A DNA stretch of 64,000 nt, from contig JANYDW010000070.1 of NCBI GenBank assembly GCA_025363455.1, positions 1 to 64,000 on the forward strand. Reading direction: 5' to 3'. The position numbers were made by a program, and so were the translations under genes. This document shows positions 8,953 to 16,157 of the stretch, piece by piece; the first letter of the stretch is position 1; every line of letters starts with the position of its first letter. The notes under the pieces are model-generated. The model saw only the letters and a program-made list of their open reading frames with translations. It searched no databases and was not told where the DNA came from. This stretch comes from Oleiharenicola sp. (GTDB lineage: Bacteria > Verrucomicrobiota > Verrucomicrobiia > Opitutales > Opitutaceae).

Positions 8953-9221
8953 ACCGGCAGGTATTGGAGCGTCCGGTTTCTTCGGGCGAGGAGCGAGCCG
9001 GCGACCAGAGTGGCGCCGAGCGCCGGCAGGGCGATCGCCCACGACCGGCCCGGGTCATCAGCTCCGCAAATCTCCGTTCCGCCGAACTCGAGCAGGGTCC
9101 CGGCGCCCGCGTAGGCCAGCGCGCACAGGACGCATTTGGGCGCCAGCGCCAGCAACGCGGCCGGGACCAGCCAGCCGCGACGGCGACGCGCATGTTCAGA
9201 CAGCTGCCGGCGCAGGTTCAT
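8865..9221 (-). CDS. small membrane protein with paired cysteines
   Basis: The 118-residue product has a basic N-terminus, a hydrophobic segment with a CxxC-like pair (LAPKCVLCALAYAGAG), a third Cys in FGGTEICG, and a second hydrophobic segment (WAIALPALGATLVAGSLL). Similar small Cys-containing membrane proteins accompany DUF899 or redox genes in other bacteria, but I cannot name a function. Its ATG lies inside the 3' end of the DUF899 gene (26-base overlap), indicating translational coupling. The last ~30 codons run antisense through the end of the FKBP gene. That tail is low-complexity (SSSSTS) and may be a stop-loss extension. Confidence 0.6.
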   Translation of the reverse strand: MNLRRQLSEHARRRRGWLVPAALLALAPKCVLCALAYAGAGTLLEFGGTEICGADDPGRSWAIALPALGATLVAGSLLARRNRTLQYLPVHSDGNISSSSTSKIRPDNAGTLPACMLP

Positions 9222-9933
9222 AACGGTCGTGATGGCGGAGCCACTCCATGCCGTATTCCATAGCGCCTTCATCGCGGCCTTTGGGCACAAGGTCGAGCAG
9301 TTCGTACGTGGTCATGACCACTTCCACGCCGCGACCGTAGGTCGAGTAGGCGAGGTACACGTTTCCGGAGTCATCGCGGACAAAGACACTGATGCCGGGT
9401 GCCTCGGTTTGCGGGAAATCCATCTTGGTGTAATTGTAGTCCACCTGGCCACGGTCGATTTCCTTTTGCGTGAAGGACACGTGGAAATCACGGTTGAAGT
9501 CCGTGCCGTGCGACGAGACCCAGTTGACGGCCCAGCCCATCCGCTGCTTAAAGGGCAGGATTTCCGCGAGCGGGGCATGGGAGATGGCGACGAAGGAGAC
9601 ATCGCGGGCGGCGAGGTGTGGCACAGTGGGATTGAAATGATCCATCATGAAGGAGCAGCTCTTGCAGCCCTGCTCCCAACCGGGTCCCAGCATGAAATGC
9701 TGGACCATCAGCTGGCTGCGGCCCTCGAAGAGGTCGGCCAGCGTGACTGTGCCGCGGGGCGATTCGAAGACGTAAGGCTTGATCATTTTTATCCACGGAA
9801 GCTCGCGGCGCTGCTGGGCGAGACGATCGCCGAGGCGGGTGAATTCCTTTTCCTCGCGCAGGAGCTCGAGGCGGGCAGCCAGCCATTTTTCGGGCGTGGC
9901 GACGATGGGTTTCTTGGCGGAGGCGGTTTTCAT
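9196..9933 (-). CDS. DUF899 thioredoxin-like protein
   Basis: The 245-residue protein carries the DUF899 signature: GPGWEQGCKSCSFMMDH (thioredoxin-like CxxC region), a Trp-rich strand GWAVNWVSSHGTDFNRDF, and the tail EWLRHHDRY. The ATG at 9933 precedes MKTASAKKPIV; a longer frame runs into the upstream gene and is not needed. DUF899 proteins are typically encoded with SRPBCC and ArsR genes, as here, but their reaction is unknown. It is the third gene of a tight minus-strand operon, 23 bases after the SRPBCC stop. Confidence 0.88.
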   Translation of the reverse strand: MKTASAKKPIVATPEKWLAARLELLREEKEFTRLGDRLAQQRRELPWIKMIKPYVFESPRGTVTLADLFEGRSQLMVQHFMLGPGWEQGCKSCSFMMDHFNPTVPHLAARDVSFVAISHAPLAEILPFKQRMGWAVNWVSSHGTDFNRDFHVSFTQKEIDRGQVDYNYTKMDFPQTEAPGISVFVRDDSGNVYLAYSTYGRGVEVVMTTYELLDLVPKGRDEGAMEYGMEWLRHHDRYEPAPAAV

Positions 9934-9956
9934 GGTCAGAGAGGTGGGATGCTGGT

Positions 9957-10505
9957 TCAGGTTTTCGGGAGGACTTTCTCGTATTCCGCCTTCAAGCGGG
10001 CGTGGGTGGCCCAGAAGGGTGGGGGCGTGGTGCCTTCGAGCTGGGCGATCAGGATGCTGAAGTGCGAGTGCCAGCCGCTGGCATAGCCTGTGAGGGATTT
10101 CACGTCCTCGCCGCGGGCGCGGTGGGTGAGGATGAGCAGCACGCTCTTGCTCTCCTTGTCCTGGGGGATGAGCTCGAAGGTTACATCGGAATCCTCGTCG
10201 AAGGTGTAGCTGAGCACGCGTGGCGGCTCGCAGCGCAGGACGGTGCCGGGCATTTTCCAACCATGTTCATGCATTTCGGCATGCTCGGGGGGCGGTGCCT
10301 CGTTCGGCGCGATGTTCTTGTGCTGGAAGAGCAGCTCCATCTTGCCACCGGCCTTGAGCTCCATCGGGCCGCCGGCAAACCAGCGGCTGCGTTTCTCGGG
10401 ATCGGTCAGGTAGGTCCAGATGCGCTCGATGGGACCAGGCAACGTCCGCATGATGCGGATTTCGCCGGGGGCAGGGAATTGGGCGTATTGATCGTTGGTT
10501 TTCAT
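9957..10505 (-). CDS. SRPBCC (AHSA1-type) protein
   Basis: The 182-residue protein shows the START/AHSA1 pattern: IRIMRTLPGPIERIWTYLTD, KRSRWFAGGPMELKAGGKME, then GTVLRCEPPRVLSYTF and SVLLILTHRARG, with a long C-terminal helix GWHSHFSILIAQLE. Such proteins bind hydrophobic ligands; no catalytic residue can be assigned. It overlaps the ArsR gene by one base (TAATG), a classic coupled ArsR-SRPBCC arrangement, so the regulator probably controls it. Confidence 0.9.
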   Translation of the reverse strand: MKTNDQYAQFPAPGEIRIMRTLPGPIERIWTYLTDPEKRSRWFAGGPMELKAGGKMELLFQHKNIAPNEAPPPEHAEMHEHGWKMPGTVLRCEPPRVLSYTFDEDSDVTFELIPQDKESKSVLLILTHRARGEDVKSLTGYASGWHSHFSILIAQLEGTTPPPFWATHARLKAEYEKVLPKT

Positions 10506-10849
10506 TAGATCTTCTTGCGGGTGCGGGTGGCTGTCTTGGCGTTGGCTTCGTCCTCGGCCTTGAGCTCGCGTTCGAGGGCATCGAGCCGGCTGCTCCAGAA
10601 CCGGCGGGTTCGATGCAGCCAGGCGTCGAGCTCGTCGAGGCCCTTGGGATTGAGTGTCTGGACGCGCGTCTGGCCGTCGGCGCGGGTGGTCACAAGTCCC
10701 GCCTCACGCAGCACGTTCAGGTGCTGCGAGATCGCGGGTGCACTGACGTCGAACTCGTCCACCAGTTCCCCGGAGGTACGATCGCGCTCAGCCAGCAGTT
10801 CAACGATGCGGCGTCGGGTCGGGTCGGCGATGGCCAGGAGGCTTTGCAT
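10505..10849 (-). CDS. ArsR-family transcriptional repressor
   Basis: The 114-residue winged-helix protein opens with LLAIADPTRRRIVELLAERD and has the recognition helix region SAPAISQHLNVLREAGLVTT. The lysine/arginine-rich tail follows. It lacks the Cys metal box of ArsR, which fits the non-metal SRPBCC-associated subgroup. A 16-bp palindrome eleven bases upstream of its start is the likely self-operator. It is the first gene of the ArsR-SRPBCC-DUF899-small-protein operon. Confidence 0.9.
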   Translation of the reverse strand: MQSLLAIADPTRRRIVELLAERDRTSGELVDEFDVSAPAISQHLNVLREAGLVTTRADGQTRVQTLNPKGLDELDAWLHRTRRFWSSRLDALERELKAEDEANAKTATRTRKKI

Positions 10850-10859
10850 GCCCCAATGA

Positions 10860-10875
10860 TTAAGTTGTAACTTAA
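10860..10875. promoter_or_regulatory. putative ArsR operator (autoregulation)
   Basis: TTAAGTT-GT-AACTTAA is a perfect 7-bp inverted repeat with a 2-base centre, located 11 bases before the ArsR start codon. Position and symmetry fit a dimeric winged-helix repressor. It also lies 20 bases from the end of the convergent-side lyase gene, so the promoter of this operon must be compact. Confidence 0.65.
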
Positions 10876-10894
10876 TTAAGCAAGAACTAAATAA

Positions 10895-13615
10895 CTACTG
10901 GCGCCGTTCACGCACGGTTCGCACGGGGGCCGCCACGGGCAACTGATCCTGGCAGAGTTCGAGGAGCTCGATGGTGGTGAGGCCGGTCTGGGCCGCCTCG
11001 TTGGTGTTCACCTCCAGCGCTTCCTCGGCGGGGTTGAGCACATCGGGGCCGCTGAGGAGTTTCGGGCTGGCGAAACCACCACCGCGGTTGAACAGGCCCT
11101 CAAGGGCTTTCTTGGCGAATGCCGGATTCCTCGTCTGCGCGTAGGCATAAGCGGCGAGGCGCGGCCCGCTCTGCTCATTGAGGATGTATCGGGCGTCGGC
11201 CCCCTCGGTGCCCGTCTTCTGGTCAAGGGTGAGGACCTCCGCCGGGGCACCGCCAATTCGGCAGTATTGCAGCCAGGCGGTCGCAAAGTCCTTGCGGCCG
11301 AGCAGCGGCACGAGCTCGAACATGATCTCGCCGCCGCCCATGATGGTCGCAAGGTTGTAGCTGACCGGCAGCGAGGTCTTCGTGAGCGGGTCGCGGATGG
11401 GCGTCAGCCGGCCGGTGGCGAGGTCGTAGCCAACCACCTGGGTGCCGCTCCGGAGAGGTCCGATTTTCCCGTCTCCGAGGTCGGGGTTGAGTCCGTTCTT
11501 CTGGCCGGTCTGCAGCCAGTACGGCATCGCCAGGATCGAGTCTACGCCGGCGAGGATGCGGTCTCGCCACCGGGTGTCCCCGGTGCGTTCCCATTCGGTC
11601 ATCCAGTTGCTGGCGAAGGCGAACCAGTCGGGGCCGATGCGGATGCGGGCGACGAACTGTGGCTCGCCGGGGATTTGCGGAGCGGCCACGCGCATCGGGT
11701 CATATTTAGCGGCGGCCGCGTCGGACTGCAGCATCGCGCGCATGATATCGCCGGTGCGTTCGTCGGTGGTCAGGTAGTAATAGGGCCGCCAGTTGGCGGA
11801 CTGGGTGATGCGGGCCTCCTTGGCACCGCAGCCCCACTTGATCACGTTATGACGCGAGCCGAGCCCGGCCATCGGCCCGAGGGAATAGACATTGGTTTCG
11901 CTGGTGTTGCGAGTGAGGGCCTCGGCGAGTTGGAAATAGTCGGTGCGGCCGGTGCGCAGGAAGCTGTACCAGAGCCACAGCGGGGTCCCGAGCTCGGTGT
12001 TGTCCCATGCGTGGCCGCCCCAGTCGTAATGCCATTTGTGCCGCGGCGCTGAGTAGGAATGCATGAAGTCGCCAAACTGCCAGAAGCCGTACCAGTGCTG
12101 CGCGTCCACTTGTTTGGCGTAGAACGCGTGCACGGAATCGAGGCCGTCCTCGACGGCCTGTTTGAACGGCGTCGAGCGGTCCGGCAGGCTCCACACGCCG
12201 AATACGCCGGCCGAGTGGAGATAGGCCGGGATTGCGGCGAGCAGCGGCAGCACCGTGCCTGTCTTTGCCTGCGCGGCCGTCACGGCCTTGGTCGGCAGGG
12301 TGCCGGCGGAGGGGAAAAGCGTGAGCTCGCTCGTGCGGGCCACGCCGTAGGCCGTGCTCATGCCGGGCTGCACGTCCTCATAGGACGCGGCGAGGGTGTG
12401 CGCCACGAGGTCGTAATGCCGCATGTCCATTTGCGGGCCGTCGGGCGACCACAACCACGCGGTCAGTTCCGCCACCGGCTTGCTGGCGCCGCGCACCTCG
12501 AGGCCGGCCGGATAGGATTGCCAGAAATTCTTCACACTCACGGCGAGCCCGCCGCCGAGGTCGCCGACAAACGCGAGACCGGCGGCGCGCTGGCCGGCGC
12601 CTGCGAAAAGCCACGTGCTCTTCGGGTTGGTGCGCTTGGTGATGGTGAAGCCGTCGGGGTTCGGCTGCGCCAGCTTGAAGTCGTCCCAGACGGCGTTGGC
12701 GGCGAACGGTCCCCGGCCGTTGAATGGCTGGCCGGTCTCCTGCTCGACGTTGCCGCCGCCCGGTTGGAGCGGCTCGGACCACAGGCCGCCGTTGGCGCCG
12801 GCGAAGCGCACCGTGCGATTCCGCGCCTCCTCGCGCAACGGCACGGCGAACCGGACGCCGAGGCCGCGCACGAAATCCTTCTCCTGGTCGCCGTCGTAGA
12901 TGATGCTGTGTACGAGGCGCACCGCCGTCTCGCCGCTGTAGAAATAAAGCCGCACGGTGAAGGGCAGCCATTCGCGCTTAGAATCAACGCCTTGGTGATA
13001 ACCCTCGATCCGGACCACGGCGCGCACCGGGCCGGATTGCTCGACCGTGACCTGCTTGACGATGCTCAGATATTTTTCGCGCTTCGGTGTGTCCTCCGGC
13101 TCGGTTACCGGACCGTCCTGCAGGAGGCAAACGAGCTGGCCGTCGCGGGCGACCTCGGTACCGCCCACCGTGAGCGAATCCACGAGATTACGGCCGCTGA
13201 GCGGGATGACGGCCTTCAGCGTGCCGGTGTCGATGGTGACGACCTTGGTGTCCTGCACGAGTTTCAGGCTGCCGGAAGCAGGGGAGGGACCGGCCGCAAG
13301 GGTGAGCTCGCCGGACAACCCGGCGGGGGCGACCGTGGCGAGCCCGCTCCATTTGAGGGAACCATCCGGCCAGTAGGCCAGCGGCCAGGTCTGGACGGGC
13401 AGGGATTTCCCCGACGCATCAGTCAGGCTGAACGTCGTCTCGCGCGGCACGGTGCCCTGCGGCCAGGGCACGCCCCAGCTGACACCGGTGGACACGCCCG
13501 GCGCTGGCGGGTTGACCCAGTGCAATTGCACCGGTTGAGGCGCGGCGGTGGCGGGGGCGGCCAACCAAAGGCAGGCGGCGAGGAATGCGGCGGGCGGTTT
13601 CGGGGTGGGCAGCAT
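10895..13615 (-). CDS. exo-rhamnogalacturonan lyase-like protein (PcRGLX/YetA type, PL26)
   Basis: The 906-residue product begins MLPTPKPPAAFLAACLWLAA, a signal peptide cleaved near ATAAPQ. The N-terminal domain is strikingly like YetA/PcRGLX: VQLHWVNPPAPGVSTGVSWG, WPQGTV, SLPVQTWPLAYWPDGSLKW. The middle domain holds the conserved GLGVRFAVPL and SYPAGLEVRG regions, and the C-terminal (alpha/alpha) part contains DWGGHAWDNTELGTPLWLWY. PL26 enzymes cut rhamnogalacturonan I by beta-elimination from the chain end. With GH78, GH43 and esterases nearby, RG-I side chains and backbone are the likely target. It is the last gene of a minus-strand run starting at 20766. The start at 13615 is chosen for the signal peptide; 28 further in-frame codons exist upstream. 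Confidence 0.82.
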   Translation of the reverse strand: MLPTPKPPAAFLAACLWLAAPATAAPQPVQLHWVNPPAPGVSTGVSWGVPWPQGTVPRETTFSLTDASGKSLPVQTWPLAYWPDGSLKWSGLATVAPAGLSGELTLAAGPSPASGSLKLVQDTKVVTIDTGTLKAVIPLSGRNLVDSLTVGGTEVARDGQLVCLLQDGPVTEPEDTPKREKYLSIVKQVTVEQSGPVRAVVRIEGYHQGVDSKREWLPFTVRLYFYSGETAVRLVHSIIYDGDQEKDFVRGLGVRFAVPLREEARNRTVRFAGANGGLWSEPLQPGGGNVEQETGQPFNGRGPFAANAVWDDFKLAQPNPDGFTITKRTNPKSTWLFAGAGQRAAGLAFVGDLGGGLAVSVKNFWQSYPAGLEVRGASKPVAELTAWLWSPDGPQMDMRHYDLVAHTLAASYEDVQPGMSTAYGVARTSELTLFPSAGTLPTKAVTAAQAKTGTVLPLLAAIPAYLHSAGVFGVWSLPDRSTPFKQAVEDGLDSVHAFYAKQVDAQHWYGFWQFGDFMHSYSAPRHKWHYDWGGHAWDNTELGTPLWLWYSFLRTGRTDYFQLAEALTRNTSETNVYSLGPMAGLGSRHNVIKWGCGAKEARITQSANWRPYYYLTTDERTGDIMRAMLQSDAAAAKYDPMRVAAPQIPGEPQFVARIRIGPDWFAFASNWMTEWERTGDTRWRDRILAGVDSILAMPYWLQTGQKNGLNPDLGDGKIGPLRSGTQVVGYDLATGRLTPIRDPLTKTSLPVSYNLATIMGGGEIMFELVPLLGRKDFATAWLQYCRIGGAPAEVLTLDQKTGTEGADARYILNEQSGPRLAAYAYAQTRNPAFAKKALEGLFNRGGGFASPKLLSGPDVLNPAEEALEVNTNEAAQTGLTTIELLELCQDQLPVAAPVRTVRERRQ

Positions 13616-13702
13616 AAGGAGGATGGGTGAAGGGAATACGGCACGAGGAAGCGCCCGGTCATGACAGGCGGGGAAGGAAAAACCACGAGGCACCCCCACG
13701 GC

Positions 13703-14719
13703 CTACTTGGGCGACATGGGCGCCGGAGCACCGGGCGGTACGAGGAGCGAACGGTTGCTTGCGTCGTTCGGGTCGTCGGGGCGCGGGTAGTCGCGCCAGA
13801 GCCAGCGGAGCATCTCCGGGAGGATCGCACCGCCCTGCTTGCTGGAGTGCGTACCGATGCCCCAGGTGTAGTTCACGTCGTAGCCCTTCTCGGTCAGCGC
13901 TGCGACCATCCTGCGGTTTTGCGCATGCCAGTCGCGCTCGGCATTATAGACGGGGTTCGGCTCCGTGCGGCAGAGGCCGCGGTTGTCGCTGAGGCCATCC
14001 TGCAGAAAAATGCGGATCGGCTTGCGCTCGCCCTGGCGGATGAGGTCGGGATACACGTGGCCGCCGCGGATGTTGGTGAAGCTGCCGATGGTGCTGATCA
14101 CCTTGCGGAACTGGTCCGGCCGGTGCCACGCGACGGTAAAGGCTGCGATCGCGCCGGAGCTGGCACCGGCGATCGCGTGGTCGTCGGGATGGGCTGAGAT
14201 TTTGTAGCGCGCGTTCAAGACGGGCAGCAGTTCGTCCACTATCACGTGGGCATATTTGTCGTCGAGTGCGTTGTATTCCTGCGGACGGTTGGCAGACTTA
14301 TCGCCCCAGTCGTTCTGGCTGGCCTCGGGTTGCTCGGGCGTGCGGCCGGGGTTGATGAAGACGGCGATGGTGACCGGCATTTCGCGCCGGTAGATGAGGT
14401 TGTCGAAGACGTAGGGCACCCGGTACTCGCCGGTGAGCCGCAGCCACGCCTGCCCGTCCTGAAAGATCATCAACGCCGCCGGTTTCGCCGGGTCGTACTG
14501 GGCGGGGACATAGACGCAAAAATCGTGGAGCGTGCCGGGATAGGCCAAGCTCGGCAGCTTTTCCCAGTCGGTGACCTTGCCCTGCGGCACGCCCTCGTGG
14601 GGTTCGGAGTCGGGGCCGAGCCGGTAGACATCGTCCGCGGGGGCGGCGGTGAGTGCGGAGGCGGCGAGACAGAGGAACGCCGCGATAGTGCGGAGTCGGG
14701 GAGGGCTGGAGGGCTTCAT
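13703..14719 (-). CDS. secreted CE1-like esterase
   Basis: The 338-residue protein has a signal peptide ([14 protein letters not shown]). It carries the esterase-D/CE1 fold: [20 protein letters not shown], then the nucleophile elbow GASSG with Ser187, and [11 protein letters not shown] with the probable catalytic His near the C-terminus. Related enzymes include feruloyl and acetyl esterases and IroE-like proteins. The context (rhamnogalacturonan lyase downstream, DUF1552 upstream by 16 bases) suggests removal of esters from pectin or other plant glycans, which is inference. Confidence 0.8.
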   Translation of the reverse strand: MKPSSPPRLRTIAAFLCLAASALTAAPADDVYRLGPDSEPHEGVPQGKVTDWEKLPSLAYPGTLHDFCVYVPAQYDPAKPAALMIFQDGQAWLRLTGEYRVPYVFDNLIYRREMPVTIAVFINPGRTPEQPEASQNDWGDKSANRPQEYNALDDKYAHVIVDELLPVLNARYKISAHPDDHAIAGASSGAIAAFTVAWHRPDQFRKVISTIGSFTNIRGGHVYPDLIRQGERKPIRIFLQDGLSDNRGLCRTEPNPVYNAERDWHAQNRRMVAALTEKGYDVNYTWGIGTHSSKQGGAILPEMLRWLWRDYPRPDDPNDASNRSLLVPPGAPAPMSPK

Positions 14720-14735
14720 GAATCGTGGCTACCAC

Positions 14736-16157
14736 TCACACGTTGGCCAGCCGGCCGGTGGAGTCGCCGATGCGATCGAGCCCGTGCACGCCGATGCGGT
14801 CCGTCATGCTGAGGAAGAGATTCGACATGGGCTGGGAGCCATAATTCGTGTAGCGGCCCGGGGTCAGGGTGCCGCCGCCGTGGCCGGCGAGGATGACCGG
14901 CAGGTTGTCGTGCGTGTGCTTGTTGCCGTCGGCGTTGCCGCAGCCGTAGACGATCATTGAGTTGTGAAGCAGGGACTTTCCGTCGAGGTCCTTTGTCTTG
15001 TCGAGCCGGTCGAGGAAACGCGCAAATCGCTGCATGTAGAAATGGTCGATCTGGCCGACCTTTCCCATCAGCTCGGGATTGTTGCGGTGGTGCGAGCAGT
15101 AGTGGTGGCCCTCAGGGATGCCGATCTCGGTGAAGGCGCGGTTGCTGCCGTCGTTGGCGAGCAGAAGGGTCGCGATGCGTGTCGAGTCGGTCTGGAAGGC
15201 CATCACCAGCAGGTCGTACATGATGTCCATGTGCTCGCCGTAATCGGCGGGGATGCCGCCGGGCGCCGGGGCGCCAGGCTGGGGCAGTGGGCCGAAGCTT
15301 TCCGCGCGCTGGATGCGCTGTTCGATCGCCCGGACGCCGGTGAGGTATTCGTCGACCTTGTCGCGGTCCTTCGCGCCCAAAGTGCGCTGGAGGTCGCGGG
15401 TGTCGGCGAGGACGAAATCCAGCAGCGACTTCTGGGTTTGCTGGCGCCGGGCGAAGTTCTGCTGGCGCTCGCCGGGGGCGCCGCTGCCGAAGAGCCGCTC
15501 GAAGACGAGCCGCGGGTTCGGCTCGGGCGTCATCGGCGTGGTGGCCGAGCGCCATGACAGGTTATACTGGTAGGCGCAGGAATAGCCGCTGTCGCAGCTG
15601 CCGGACTTGCGGACGCTGTCGCAGGAGAGCTCGAGCGAGGAGAACCGGGTGAGGTGGCCGATCTGCTGCGCGGCGAACTGGTCGACGGAGACGCCGGCCT
15701 GGATGTCGGCGCTGTCGGTTTTGCGGGCGCGCACGCCGGTGAGAAAGGTGGCGTTGGCGCGGGCGTGGTCGCCGGCGCCGTCATTGCCCGGGGCGGCGTT
15801 CTTGTGGTCGAGGCCGCCGACGACCTGGACGGAGCCTTTCAGCGCGGCGAGCGGCTGCATGGTGCGGCCGAGTTCGAAGGCGGAGCCCTGGCCGGTGGGC
15901 CACCAGTTTTCCTGGTGGGCGCCGTTGGGAAAGTGGATGAACGCCATGCGCAGCGGGGCGCCGGTGCTGGTCACGCCGAGCGGGCCGGCCGGGCCGGGGG
16001 CGGCGAGGGTTGCGGCCTTGAGGACGGGGCTGAGGGACGACTCCAGCAGGGGAAGAGCGATGCAGGCGCCCAGTCCGCGCAGGAAGGTCCGGCGGCTGAC
16101 GCTGAGATGGCGTTGGCGGGCAGCGGTGCGGGGGTCGGAGGTCTCGGGGGTTTTCAT
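14736..16157 (-). CDS. DUF1552 protein with Tat signal
   Basis: The 473-residue protein has a twin-arginine signal (SRRTFLRGLGACIALPLLE, Arg22-Arg23), so it is exported folded. DUF1552 landmarks include FIHFPNGAHQENWWPTG, the GGLDHKNA region, DHARANATFLTGV and the C-terminal HTHDNLPVILAGHGGG. The family is abundant in Planctomycetes and Verrucomicrobia and is nearly always next to a DUF1592/DUF1588/DUF1585 cytochrome-like partner, as here. Its start overlaps the end of that partner (ATGA). The biochemical role is not established. Confidence 0.9.
   Translation of the reverse strand: MKTPETSDPRTAARQRHLSVSRRTFLRGLGACIALPLLESSLSPVLKAATLAAPGPAGPLGVTSTGAPLRMAFIHFPNGAHQENWWPTGQGSAFELGRTMQPLAALKGSVQVVGGLDHKNAAPGNDGAGDHARANATFLTGVRARKTDSADIQAGVSVDQFAAQQIGHLTRFSSLELSCDSVRKSGSCDSGYSCAYQYNLSWRSATTPMTPEPNPRLVFERLFGSGAPGERQQNFARRQQTQKSLLDFVLADTRDLQRTLGAKDRDKVDEYLTGVRAIEQRIQRAESFGPLPQPGAPAPGGIPADYGEHMDIMYDLLVMAFQTDSTRIATLLLANDGSNRAFTEIGIPEGHHYCSHHRNNPELMGKVGQIDHFYMQRFARFLDRLDKTKDLDGKSLLHNSMIVYGCGNADGNKHTHDNLPVILAGHGGGTLTPGRYTNYGSQPMSNLFLSMTDRIGVHGLDRIGDSTGRLANV

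Noticed and set aside
12059-13630. 523-codon plus-strand frame opposite the rhamnogalacturonan lyase
   Set aside because: It is a shadow of the minus-strand gene, which has a signal peptide and clear family motifs; the frame is Arg/Gly/His-rich without domains.
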